Below, in pieces: positions 49,196 through 57,426 of a stretch of 64,000 bases of DNA; position 1 is the stretch's first letter; each line of letters starts with the position of its first letter. The stretch is from assembly GCA_049680185.1 (NCBI GenBank), contig JBAUHI010000032.1:1-64000 (forward strand), read 5' to 3'. Below the pieces are notes generated by a model, which saw only the letters and a program-made list of their open reading frames with translations, ran no database searches and was not told the DNA's origin. This stretch comes from CAMLHU01 sp049680185 (lineage in GTDB: Bacteria; Gemmatimonadota; Gemmatimonadetes; Gemmatimonadales; GWC2-71-9). The position numbers and the translations under genes were made by a program.

Positions 49196-49224
49196 TTGAC
49201 AAACACCAACGGGCCTCGTAGACT
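49196..49224 (+). promoter_or_regulatory. Sigma-70-type promoter of the fadL-like gene
   Basis: Consensus TTGACA at 49196-49201 and TAGACT at 49219-49224 with an ideal 17-nt spacer; predicted start near 49231. It is the clearest promoter in the window. The leader to the ATG at 49286 is about 55 nt, with GGAG 7 nt before the start. Confidence 0.82.
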
Positions 49225-49285
49225 AACGTTGCGGGGCCAAAAGTTCGCCATTCGTACTCGCTACATTTTCCCTTGGAGTCACTCT

Positions 49286-50653
49286 ATGCGACGGTACCAG
49301 GTCTGGATGGCCGCCGGGATCTTCGCGGGCACCGCGCTCGCCGCGGCCCCCTCGCGCGTGGTCGCGCAGGGCTACGGTCTGTACGAGCACGATGCGTGCG
49401 CCATGGCCCGTGCCGGCACCGGCGTCGCGGCGCCCTGCGCGGATGGGTCGGCGATGTTCTTCAACCCCGCCGGACTCGCTGACATCTCCGGCAAGGTCGC
49501 CACCGTCGGTGGCGTCCTGATCAACACCTCCGGCAATTTTACGGCGGACGCCACGGGCAAGGTCAGCGACCTGACCGACGGCCACTACCCGGCGCCCAAC
49601 GTCTACCTCGCGATGCCGCTCGGTACCAGCAAGTATGCCATCGGCCTGGGTCTCTTTGCCCCGTACGGCCTGACGACGGAGTGGCCCACGACCGCCGCCG
49701 GCCGCTTCGACGGCTACAAGAGCAAGATCCAGAGCATCTACCTGCAGCCCACCATCGCAATGAAGCTGAACGACCGGTGGAACTTCGGCGCAGGGTTCGA
49801 CCTCAACTTCATGAGCCTGGAGCTGGACCAGCGCCTCGACCTGTCGAGCCAGCAGGCCGCGCCCGGAGTCACCTTCGCCATGCTCGGCATACCGGCGGGC
49901 ACCGACTTCGGCTCCGCCAGCCTCTCGGGCAACGGCACCGGCGTCGGCTACCACCTCGGCGTCCAGTTCAAAGCCTCGGATCGGGTCTCCTTCGGCCTCC
50001 GTTACATGTCGCGCCAGCTGGTGAAGTTCACCAGCGCCACGGCGAACTTCACTCAGGTGCCCACCGGGATCCTCCTGCCGGGCGGCAACCCATTCGGCGT
50101 ACCCGCCGGGACCCCGCTCGACGCACTCGTGGCGGGCCAGTTCCTGCCAGACAGCGCGCTTTCGAGCCAGGGCGGCAGTACCTACCTCCGCATCCCGGAG
50201 CAGTTGGTGCTGGGCACTGCGTACAAGATCACTCCCAAGCTGACCGGGCTCTTCGACCTTCAGTGGACCAACTGGGCGGTGTTCGATACCCTCACGGTCA
50301 AACTGGATCGGGCGGGGACCGAGGTGCTCCCCCAGGACAACAGCGCGGTGATCGACTGGCGGCTCGGCGGTGAGTACCAGCTCAACCCGTCGACCGTGTT
50401 GCGCGCCGGGATCCTGGCCCACAAGGGCGCCTCTCCCGACCAGAACGTGACGCCCAACCTCCCCGAAGGGAACCGGACCGAGCTCACGGCCGGCTTCGGC
50501 ACCAAGCTCACGCCGATGCTCGGGTTCGATTTCGCGCTGCAATACATCGACCAAGCCGACCGCCGCGGACGATCCGGCCCGCCGGGACCCAACGACGGGC
50601 TCTACACGTTCAGCGCGTACCTGGTCGGTGCATCGTTCGTCTACCGCTTCTGA
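49286..50653 (+). CDS. Outer-membrane transport protein, OmpP1/FadL/TodX family
   Basis: 455 residues. Signal peptide ending about AAAPSRVVAQ; mature start GYGLYEHDACAMARAGTGVA, and SAMFFNPAGLAD is the FadL N-terminal plug motif. Amphipathic strands follow to the end, with terminal aromatic YRF. Barrels of this family move long-chain fatty acids or other hydrophobic compounds across the outer membrane. The following SGNH lipoprotein gene is 16 nt away, suggesting an esterase that acts on the same hydrophobic substrates. Confidence 0.92.
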   Translation: MRRYQVWMAAGIFAGTALAAAPSRVVAQGYGLYEHDACAMARAGTGVAAPCADGSAMFFNPAGLADISGKVATVGGVLINTSGNFTADATGKVSDLTDGHYPAPNVYLAMPLGTSKYAIGLGLFAPYGLTTEWPTTAAGRFDGYKSKIQSIYLQPTIAMKLNDRWNFGAGFDLNFMSLELDQRLDLSSQQAAPGVTFAMLGIPAGTDFGSASLSGNGTGVGYHLGVQFKASDRVSFGLRYMSRQLVKFTSATANFTQVPTGILLPGGNPFGVPAGTPLDALVAGQFLPDSALSSQGGSTYLRIPEQLVLGTAYKITPKLTGLFDLQWTNWAVFDTLTVKLDRAGTEVLPQDNSAVIDWRLGGEYQLNPSTVLRAGILAHKGASPDQNVTPNLPEGNRTELTAGFGTKLTPMLGFDFALQYIDQADRRGRSGPPGPNDGLYTFSAYLVGASFVYRF

Positions 50654-50669
50654 TCCGGAGACCCAAGCC

Positions 50670-51923
50670 ATGATGCGTCGTCATCTTCGTACCATCCTGG
50701 CCCTGGGCCTCATCGGGCTCACGGCCGGCTGCTTCAGCAACGAAAAGCTCAATTCCCCCTCGGCCCCCACCGGCGGCGCACTCTTCAGCCGGATGGTGTT
50801 CATGGGGAACAGCATCACCGCCGGCTTCCAGTCGGCGGGCATCAATGACAGCACCCAACGCCAGGGGTACGGGTTCCTCATCGCCCAGGCCGCAGGTGCA
50901 CCGTATTACTACGCCTCACTGATGGGCCGCGGCTGTCCGGCACCATTCGATGACAACTCCACCCAGCACCGGGTAGGTGGCGGCGGGCCGGCCGACTGCG
51001 ACCTCCGCTCGCCGGCGCCGCTCCCGTGGCTCAGCAACGTTGCGGTCCCCGGCGCACGGGCAGTCGAGACGTTCGACAACTTCGCCACACCGGTCTCGGC
51101 GTCGAACGCGCTCACCACGTTCATCCTCGGCGGCCGCACCCAGGTCCAGGCGATGCGCGCGGCGAACCCCACGCTCGTGTCGGTTTGGATCGGCGCCAAT
51201 GACGTGCTCGCCTCGCTCACCAACGGCGCCAACCCCGGCACCCCCCTGGCGGTCACATCCACCGCCACCTTCGGTGCGCAGTACGACTCCCTGGCCGCCC
51301 AGCTTGACTCCACCGGTGCGAAGGTGGTGCTGATCGGCGTCCCGGACGTGACCAATATCCCGTACGCATCGTTCGGCGCCACGTATTGGTGCCTCAAGAA
51401 CGCACCCGCATGCGGGCCGGCGTTCGGCGCGTCGTCACCCTTCCCGCCCACGTTCGCGGTCGACGTCAGCTGCGCCCCGAGCGCGGCCGTGCCGATCGAG
51501 GCGGGTGACTCGATCCTGGTACCCTGGACCGTCGGTGTGCCGCTTATCGGCGCCGCCGCACTGGGGGCGAGCGATACCCTCGACTGCTCGAACGACGTCG
51601 AGGTGGTGACACCGAGCGAGTTCGCCAATCTCAAGGCCGCGGTGGCGGCATTCAACGCCAAGATCTCGGCGACCGCCACGGCGCACGGGTGGGCCTACTT
51701 CGACCCCAACCCGACGCTCCTGGCGCTGCAGGCCGATCCGACGAAGGTGGCGCCGTTCCCGAGCCTGCCGGGGACTGCAGGGAATCCTGGACCCAACGTG
51801 TTGTTCGGGTCGATGTTCACGCTCGATGGCGTGCATCCGAGCGCCGCGGCGCACAAGATCATCGCCGATTCGCTGCTGTCGACCATCAACGCAAATTTCG
51901 GGACCTCTGTGCCACTGCCCTGA
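50670..51923 (+). CDS. SGNH/GDSL hydrolase lipoprotein
   Basis: 417 residues from MMRRHLRTILALG; lipobox LTAGC (Cys about 24). SGNH blocks: FMGNSITAGFQS (block I, Ser), NVAVPGAR (block II region), VWIGANDVLA (block III, Asn) and LDGVHPSAAAH (block V, Asp and His). It hydrolyses ester bonds, probably of lipids at the outer-membrane face. The order fadL-esterase under one promoter fits uptake and cleavage of fatty esters, as in autotransported and FadL-linked esterases (inference). An intrinsic terminator follows. Confidence 0.9.
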   Translation: MMRRHLRTILALGLIGLTAGCFSNEKLNSPSAPTGGALFSRMVFMGNSITAGFQSAGINDSTQRQGYGFLIAQAAGAPYYYASLMGRGCPAPFDDNSTQHRVGGGGPADCDLRSPAPLPWLSNVAVPGARAVETFDNFATPVSASNALTTFILGGRTQVQAMRAANPTLVSVWIGANDVLASLTNGANPGTPLAVTSTATFGAQYDSLAAQLDSTGAKVVLIGVPDVTNIPYASFGATYWCLKNAPACGPAFGASSPFPPTFAVDVSCAPSAAVPIEAGDSILVPWTVGVPLIGAAALGASDTLDCSNDVEVVTPSEFANLKAAVAAFNAKISATATAHGWAYFDPNPTLLALQADPTKVAPFPSLPGTAGNPGPNVLFGSMFTLDGVHPSAAAHKIIADSLLSTINANFGTSVPLP

Positions 51924-51943
51924 TCGAGCCGAACGCACATACG

Positions 51944-51980
51944 ACGCCCCGCGGACCGAGTGGTTCGCGGGGCGTTCGTT
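51944..51980 (+). terminator. Intrinsic terminator of the fadL-esterase operon
   Basis: ACGCCCCGCG (51944-51953) pairs perfectly with CGCGGGGCGT (51966-51975), 12-nt loop, followed by TCGTTT. Confidence 0.88.
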
Positions 51981-52072
51981 TCCGGTTAGAATCAGGGCGT
52001 GCAGGTAGGTCGCGGGGGCATGAGACCCACCCGCGACCTGCGACCCCTGACCGCCACCCGAGACCCGATCCC

Positions 52073-52648
52073 ATGCTCACCCGCCCTGCTGCCCTCGCCT
52101 TGATGCACGAATACACCGCCAACGAGGCCCTCCGCCGCCACATGTACGCGGTGGAGCTCGCGATGCGCGCAATGGCCCGGCGCGCCGGCGCCGATCAGGA
52201 CGCCTGGGGCACCGTCGGCCTCCTCCACGACTTCGACTACGAGCGCTTCCCCAACGACGCACATTCCGCCACTGCAGAGCATCCAGCCGAGGGGGTTCGG
52301 ATCCTGGCCGGACTGGGGGCACCGGAGGAGTGGCAGCAGGCGATCCTCGGCCACGCTGCCTACACTGGCGTTTCCCGCATCACACCAATGGCCATTGCGC
52401 TCTTCGCGGTGGATGAGCTGTCAGGATTCGTCGTGGCCTGTGCGCTCGTCCGCCCGTCCAGGAGCCTCAAGGACCTCGAGGTCGCAAGCGTCAAGAAGAA
52501 GCTCAAGGACAAGGGATTCGCGCGTGGCGTGAGCCGGGACGACATCACCACCGGCGCCGCAGAGCTCGCGGTGCCGCTGGAGGAACTCATCGCGATCGTG
52601 CTGGAAGCGCTCCGCCCCGACGAGCAGCTGCTGGGATTGGGCATGTGA
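52073..52648 (+). CDS. HD-domain phosphohydrolase-like protein
   Basis: 191 residues. RRHMYAVELAMRAMARRAG (His), VGLLHDFDYERFP (HD pair) and the later LGHAAYTG and DELSGFVVA (Asp) make the H-HD-D set of metal-dependent HD hydrolases; AEHPAEGVRILAGLGAPE lies between them. Substrate unknown; similar stand-alone HD proteins are annotated HDIG hydrolases. ATG at 52073 follows a C-rich stretch with no ribosome site; TAGAAT at 51987-51992 may be the -10 box. GTGA overlap with the phospholipase D gene. Confidence 0.87.
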   Translation: MLTRPAALALMHEYTANEALRRHMYAVELAMRAMARRAGADQDAWGTVGLLHDFDYERFPNDAHSATAEHPAEGVRILAGLGAPEEWQQAILGHAAYTGVSRITPMAIALFAVDELSGFVVACALVRPSRSLKDLEVASVKKKLKDKGFARGVSRDDITTGAAELAVPLEELIAIVLEALRPDEQLLGLGM

Positions 52649-54093
52649 CCGTGGTGCCGGATCCCCACCCCGCCCAGGTCCCGCGGTCGCCGGAGCATCC
52701 ATCCGACCAGCTCGTCACCCGGGCGCTCGACCGGGCCACCGGCTCGCGGGCCATCCCCGGTAATCGAGTCGATCTGCTGCTCGATGGTCCGGTGGCGTAT
52801 CCCGTGATGCTGGACCTGATCGCACGGGCGCGGCAGTGGATCCATTTCGAGAACTACATCATCCATGACGACCCGACGGGCTGGCGGTTCGCCGAGGCAC
52901 TCGCCGAGCGTGCGCGCGCAGGCGTCCGGGTCCGGGTACTCGCCGATTGGCTTGGGTCGCACGGGACCGGTCGGAACTATTGGAACTTCCTGCGCAATGC
53001 TGGCGCCGAGGTCCGGCTATTTGGCCCGCCACGCTGGGACCTCTTTCGCAACTTCCTGCGCGATCATCGCAAACTGGTGAGCGTCGACGGCGTTTCGGCA
53101 GTGACCGGTGGCCTCTGCATCGGCGATGAATGGGCGGGACGTCTGGATCGCGGAGTCCAACCCTGGCGCGACACGGCGGTCCGGATCGACGGACCGGCGG
53201 TCCCCGCCCTCGAGAATGCCTTTGCCCGCACCTGGTCGGCTGCCGGGGGCCAGATCGCTCCGACGGAGGGAATGTCGACGCAGGCCGAACAGGGCGATGC
53301 GGCCGTCCGAGTCATTGCCGGTGAGCCCGGCCAGGCCCGTTCCTACCGCACCATCCAGCTCCTCGTGGCCGGCGCCGCGGATCGGATCTGGATCACTGAC
53401 GCCTATCTGGTGCTGCCACCGCCGATGTTGCAGGGTCTCCTCGACGCGGCCGGCGGCGGAGCCGATGTTCGACTCCTCGTCCCCGGTGCCAGCGACCTGC
53501 CCATCGTCCGGAACCTGACCCGCACGGGCTACCGCGACCTTCTGAATGCCGGCGTGCGCATCCTGGAGTGGGGCGGACCGATGCTGCACGCCAAGTCCCT
53601 GGTCGTTGACGGGCGGTTCGGGCGGGTCGGGAGCAGCAACCTCAACGCATCCAGCCTGCTGGGCAACTACGAGCTCGATGTGTTGATCGAAGATCGGGAA
53701 TTCTGCGTGGCGCTCGAGGCCCAGTTCCGCATCGATTCGTCCCGCAGCTCGGAGATCATCCTCCGCCCTCGCCGGGGGCCGGAGCGCCTGCGGCCCTACC
53801 TTCCCCCCGCCTTCGCGCGGGTGCCGGGCCCCGAGGGCGCGCAACATCCACCCCTCGGCCCGCACGTGCGCACGCCGATGGAACGACGCGGGCGCACGGC
53901 GGTCCTCTTGCGTACCGTGGCCAGTGCAGCACGGCGGTCGATCTACGGGCCGCTGTTGCTCGCGTTCGTACTGCTGGCAGGGGTCGCACTCCTGCTCCCG
54001 CACGTCATTGCCTGGGGCGTGGGCATCCTTTCCTTATATCTCTCGGCTGCCGCCGCGACGGAGCTTTTCCGCCGGCGCCGCCGGGAGGGGTGA
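52645..54093 (+). CDS. Phospholipase D/cardiolipin synthase-like protein
   Basis: GTG start at 52645 inside the HD gene stop; 482 residues. Two HKD motifs: RDHRKLVSVDGVSAVTGG (about 131-148) and LHAKSLVVDGRFGRVGSSNLN (about 313-333). This two-motif layout is that of cardiolipin synthase; IHFENYIIHDDPTGWRFAEAL supports it. Unusually, the membrane segment is C-terminal (IYGPLLLAFVLLAGVALLLP, then IAWGVGILSLYLSAAAATEL) rather than N-terminal. Probably joins phosphatidylglycerol units or exchanges phosphatidyl groups at the inner membrane. Confidence 0.89.
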   Translation: MTVVPDPHPAQVPRSPEHPSDQLVTRALDRATGSRAIPGNRVDLLLDGPVAYPVMLDLIARARQWIHFENYIIHDDPTGWRFAEALAERARAGVRVRVLADWLGSHGTGRNYWNFLRNAGAEVRLFGPPRWDLFRNFLRDHRKLVSVDGVSAVTGGLCIGDEWAGRLDRGVQPWRDTAVRIDGPAVPALENAFARTWSAAGGQIAPTEGMSTQAEQGDAAVRVIAGEPGQARSYRTIQLLVAGAADRIWITDAYLVLPPPMLQGLLDAAGGGADVRLLVPGASDLPIVRNLTRTGYRDLLNAGVRILEWGGPMLHAKSLVVDGRFGRVGSSNLNASSLLGNYELDVLIEDREFCVALEAQFRIDSSRSSEIILRPRRGPERLRPYLPPAFARVPGPEGAQHPPLGPHVRTPMERRGRTAVLLRTVASAARRSIYGPLLLAFVLLAGVALLLPHVIAWGVGILSLYLSAAAATELFRRRRREG

Positions 54094-54109
54094 CAAGGAC
54101 CCTCAACGG

Positions 54110-54679
54110 ATGCCGCCAGCGCTGCGTACTACGACGGTGACAGACGCCGACCTCGCCGCCCGGGCCGCCCGGGGAGATGCCGACGCCTTCGGCGAGCTTA
54201 TCACGCGGTACACCGCCGTGGCTCGACGACTGGCCCGTGCGGCGCTCGGCAACCACGATGACGGCGATGACGCAGCGCAGGACGGCTTCCTGGCGGCGTG
54301 GCAGAACATCGACAAGTACGACGCGACCCGGCCGTTCGGGCCCTGGCTCTTGAGGATCGTGGTGAACCGGGCGCGTGATCTCGGCCGGCGGCGGAAAGTG
54401 CGGCAGACCGACGAGATCCCGACCGACCGGGCGACCGAGGTCCCGAGCCCGGAACGGGAGACCGACCGGGCGCTCCTGCGGGAGCAGTTGGCGGAGGCGC
54501 TGGACCGACTCCCCGAGCGACAACGGGTCGCGATCACCCTCTTCGACGGCGAGGGCTACCCCCACGCCGAGATCGCCAGGATGCTGGATGTACCCGAAGG
54601 GACCGTGCGGTCGGATGTCTTCCACGCGCGGCGAACGCTGCGCGAGGCCCTGGGCCAGTGGCAAGGAGGAACAGCATGA
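54110..54679 (+). CDS. ECF sigma factor heading an envelope-efflux operon
   Basis: ATG at 54110, 189 residues; a GTG about 27 nt downstream (VTDADLAARAARG) is an alternative start nearer the usual N-terminus. Region 2: GDADAFGELITRYTAVARRL, DDAAQDGFLAAWQNIDKYD, FGPWLLRIVVNRARDLGRRR. Region 4: LDRLPERQRVAITLFDGEGYP, EIARMLDVPEGTVRSDVFHA. First of seven genes joined by overlaps. Its position before a small single-pass protein and a CnrX/Spy-like protein resembles the cnrH part of metal-resistance loci. Confidence 0.9.
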   Translation: MPPALRTTTVTDADLAARAARGDADAFGELITRYTAVARRLARAALGNHDDGDDAAQDGFLAAWQNIDKYDATRPFGPWLLRIVVNRARDLGRRRKVRQTDEIPTDRATEVPSPERETDRALLREQLAEALDRLPERQRVAITLFDGEGYPHAEIARMLDVPEGTVRSDVFHARRTLREALGQWQGGTA

Positions 54680-54993
54680 TCGACAATCCGTTCGATGCGG
54701 GCCCCGACGAGGCGCTCGGCGCCCTGCTCCGGGAAACGTTGTCGCGGGGCGATGATGCCGTGTTCGTGGCACGCGTCCGTCGCGACCTGCCCGCGGTGCA
54801 GGTGGGCGCGTGGGACCTCCTGGCCCGCTGGATGCGGCCTGGTCTCGTGGCCGCGGCCTTGGTGGCGCTCGCGGCCGGGCTCTGGTTGTCGCAGGGGGCC
54901 ACGACTGGGACCGTGTCCTCGGCCGACCTCTTTGCCTCGGCCGACCAGGCGCCGCCTGACGTGCTCCTCACGCTCAGCATGGAGGGACGATGA
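54676..54993 (+). CDS. Single-pass membrane protein, likely anti-sigma factor
   Basis: 105 residues; AGGAGG lies 6 nt before the ATG and the start overlaps the sigma stop (ATGA). Cytoplasmic N-terminal about 55 residues rich in acidic and Arg residues (DEALGALLRETLSRGDDAVF, VARVRRDLPAV), one helix (PGLVAAALVALAAGLWLS, about 60-77), short exterior tail. There is no ZAS zinc motif. Size and layout match the CnrY/NccY type of anti-sigma, and the position right after an ECF sigma gene supports this. Sequence-based family assignment is not possible by eye. Confidence 0.65.
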   Translation: MIDNPFDAGPDEALGALLRETLSRGDDAVFVARVRRDLPAVQVGAWDLLARWMRPGLVAAALVALAAGLWLSQGATTGTVSSADLFASADQAPPDVLLTLSMEGR

Positions 54994-55376
54994 CCGGTAC
55001 CGAGGGACCGAGGCGGACCTCGCGCCTGGGCGCGGCACTCCTGCTTGCCGCCGTATTCGTGGCGGGGGCCATCGCGGGGGGCGCTCTCGAGGCGGCGCAC
55101 ACATTGGGGCCGCGGCATCCACCACGTGGACCGGATGGTTTTGTGCGCCACTTGGCCGATGAGCTGACGTTGAGCGCGCCGCAGCAGGACAGCGTGCGGG
55201 CCATCCTGCAGCGCCACAAGCCGCAGATGGACTCCGCATGGGCAGAGATGCGCCCGCGGGTTGAAACTTTGCGGCAGACCATTCGTTCGGAGATCGCCGC
55301 ACAGCTCGACAGCACGCAACGGGTGAAGTTCGACGACTTGAACCGCCGGGATGCAGCACGGCGACCGGGACAATGA
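54990..55376 (+). CDS. Exported CnrX/Spy-like sensor or chaperone protein
   Basis: 128 residues; N-terminal anchor or signal (RLGAALLLAAVFVAGAIAGG, about 12-31), then a helical periplasmic domain with ELTLSAPQQDSVRAILQRHK (LTxxQ-type motif) and RPRVETLRQTIRSEIAAQLD-STQ, the pattern of CpxP/Spy and the CnrX/heavy-metal-sensor family. His residues in HTLGPRHPPRG and FVRHLADEL could bind metal. Probably senses stress or metal and controls the single-pass anti-sigma. ATGA overlaps on both sides. Confidence 0.72.
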   Translation: MTGTEGPRRTSRLGAALLLAAVFVAGAIAGGALEAAHTLGPRHPPRGPDGFVRHLADELTLSAPQQDSVRAILQRHKPQMDSAWAEMRPRVETLRQTIRSEIAAQLDSTQRVKFDDLNRRDAARRPGQ

Positions 55377-56674
55377 CCGACGTGAATCTCAATCGACTCC
55401 TCTTCGCTCCGGCGCTCCTGGCCACGCTTGCCGTCCCTGCCGCCGCCCAGCAGCGCAGTGTGACGCTCTCCGAGGCCATCGCGATGGCGCAGCGGGTGCA
55501 GGTGAACCTTCTGGCCGCACAGGGCGCGGTGCGGACCGCCGCCGCCGCCAAGACCGCCGTGGTAGGCGAGTACCTGCCGAACGTGAACGCCAATGCATCT
55601 GGCAGCCATTCGTACTCGGAGTTCCAGACCGCTGCATCCAGCGGTCAGATCCTCAGCGGCACCAACACCACGGTGAGCACGGGACTCTCGGCGAGCATCG
55701 ATCTCTTCACCGGCTTCCGCCGGGGAGCGGACATGGCGGCTGCGAAGGCGGGGCAACTCTCCGCCGCGGCCGGGGTGGTCAGCGCCAAGTATGTGGTGGT
55801 GGTGAACACCACGGCGGCCTTCATCGCGGCGCTCACCCAACGACAGCTCGTCTCCGTCGACTCCGTGGCGGTGGTGCTGACGCAGACCGAGCTCAAGGCC
55901 GCGACCGACAAGATGCGCGCCGGCGCCGCCACGAAAGGCGACTCGCTCACGGCCATGGTGGCGTTCGGCAACGCGCAGCTCTCGCTCGTCAACGCCCAGG
56001 CTGCCTTGGTGGGCGCCGAGGCGTCGCTCGCCCACATCATCGGACTCGACGGCCAGGCGTCTGCCCAGGATGACTCCGCCTACTACCTCGTGATCACCAA
56101 CGTGGACACCGCTGCCATCCGTCGCGATGCCTTGGCGATGGCCCCTGTCCTCCAGGCGGCGGAGGCCAGCGCCGACGCGGCCCACGCCAACTTGCGAGCC
56201 GCGAAATCCGGGTATTGGCCGACTTTGTCGGCATCCGCAAACGCGAGTTGGTCAGGGAGCGAAGGCCAGAACTACGAGCTCCTTCCCAATCGGTCCGTTG
56301 GATTGCAGCTGAGCTGGCCGCTCTTCAACCGGTTCACCCGAGAACGGAATATCATCACCAACGAGGTGGCGGCCGAGATCGCCGACGCCACCGCGATCGA
56401 TGCCCGCCGCCAGCTCAACGCCTCGCTGACCCAGGCCATCGCCTCCCTGCAAGCGGCCGGGATCAGCATCAGGATCGGCCAGATCAGCATTAGTTCGGCC
56501 GATGAGGCACTCAGGGTGGTACAAGAGCGCTACCGGGCCGGCGCCGCAACCATCGTGGATGTGATGACCGCCCAAAGTTCGCTCAACTCCGCACAAGTCA
56601 CCGTGCTTCAGGCCCGCTTCAGCTATCTCAACGCCAAAGCCGCCCTCGAGGCGCTGATCGGACGGTCGCTGTGA
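55373..56674 (+). CDS. TolC-family outer-membrane efflux protein
   Basis: 433 residues. Signal peptide ending AVPAAAQQ; two OEP repeats: SVTLSEAIAMAQRVQVNLLA, FRRGADMAAAKAGQLSAAAG and ALAMAPVLQAAEASADAAHA, QLSWPLFNRFTRERNIITNE. The helical tail EALRVVQERYRAGAATIVDVMTAQSSLNSA is typical of TolC channels. Outer-membrane exit duct for the MacAB-like pump encoded downstream. Coupled by a 4-nt overlap to the sensor gene before it and the ATPase gene after it. Confidence 0.91.
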   Translation: MTDVNLNRLLFAPALLATLAVPAAAQQRSVTLSEAIAMAQRVQVNLLAAQGAVRTAAAAKTAVVGEYLPNVNANASGSHSYSEFQTAASSGQILSGTNTTVSTGLSASIDLFTGFRRGADMAAAKAGQLSAAAGVVSAKYVVVVNTTAAFIAALTQRQLVSVDSVAVVLTQTELKAATDKMRAGAATKGDSLTAMVAFGNAQLSLVNAQAALVGAEASLAHIIGLDGQASAQDDSAYYLVITNVDTAAIRRDALAMAPVLQAAEASADAAHANLRAAKSGYWPTLSASANASWSGSEGQNYELLPNRSVGLQLSWPLFNRFTRERNIITNEVAAEIADATAIDARRQLNASLTQAIASLQAAGISIRIGQISISSADEALRVVQERYRAGAATIVDVMTAQSSLNSAQVTVLQARFSYLNAKAALEALIGRSL

Positions 56675-57426
56675 GCGTTGATATCGACACCACCGCCGAA
56701 CGGATGGCCCGACTCCCGGCCGATGTACCACGCGACGCGGTCATCGTGACCCGGAACCTCCAGCGCGAATACGTGATGGGCACCGAGGTCGTCCGGGCGC
56801 TCCGTGGCATCGACATGACGATCCGGAAGAACGAGTTCGTGGCCATCATGGGTCCGTCCGGGTCCGGCAAGTCGACGCTGATGAACATGATCGGCTGCCT
56901 GGACACGCCCTCCGCCGGAGAATATTGGCTCAACGGGCACCGCGTCTCCGAACTGGGGGATGACGCCCTGGCACAGATCCGGAACAAGGAGATCGGGTTC
57001 GTCTTCCAGACCTTCAACCTGCTCCCGCGCGCCACGGCACTCCAGAACGTGGAACTGCCGCTCGTCTACGCCGGGATGGGTGCCAAGGACCGGAAGGCCC
57101 AGGCCAGCGAGGCATTGCGGCGGGTACGCCTGGAGGATCGGATGGGGCACCGACCCAACGAACTGTCCGGCGGCCAGCGCCAGCGCGTTGCCATCGCGCG
57201 CGCGCTGGTCAACGTGCCGTCGATCCTCCTGGCCGATGAACCGACCGGCAACCTCGATTCACAGACGGGCGTCGAGATCATGGCGCTCTTCAAGGACCTT
57301 CACAGCCAGGGCCAGACCATCGTCCTGGTGACCCACGAGCACGATATCGCGGAACAGGCGCTCCGTCAGATCCACATCCTGGACGGGCGTGTCAACCGCG
57401 ACTTTGCCACCGAGAGGCCTTCCTGA
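56671..57426 (+). CDS. ABC transporter ATPase, MacB/LolD type
   Basis: GTG start at 56671; 251 residues. Walker A GPSGSGKS, Q-loop VFQTFNLLP, signature ELSGGQRQRVAIARALVN, Walker B ILLADEPTGNLD, H-loop VTHEHD. The stretch RGIDMTIRKNEFVAIMG and PSGSGKSTLMNMIGCLD is typical of the MacB/LolD/FtsE group, which serves FtsX-type permeases such as that encoded at 59031. It drives mechanotransmission across the membrane rather than classic transport. One-base overlap with the adaptor gene. Confidence 0.94.
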   Translation: MSVDIDTTAERMARLPADVPRDAVIVTRNLQREYVMGTEVVRALRGIDMTIRKNEFVAIMGPSGSGKSTLMNMIGCLDTPSAGEYWLNGHRVSELGDDALAQIRNKEIGFVFQTFNLLPRATALQNVELPLVYAGMGAKDRKAQASEALRRVRLEDRMGHRPNELSGGQRQRVAIARALVNVPSILLADEPTGNLDSQTGVEIMALFKDLHSQGQTIVLVTHEHDIAEQALRQIHILDGRVNRDFATERPS

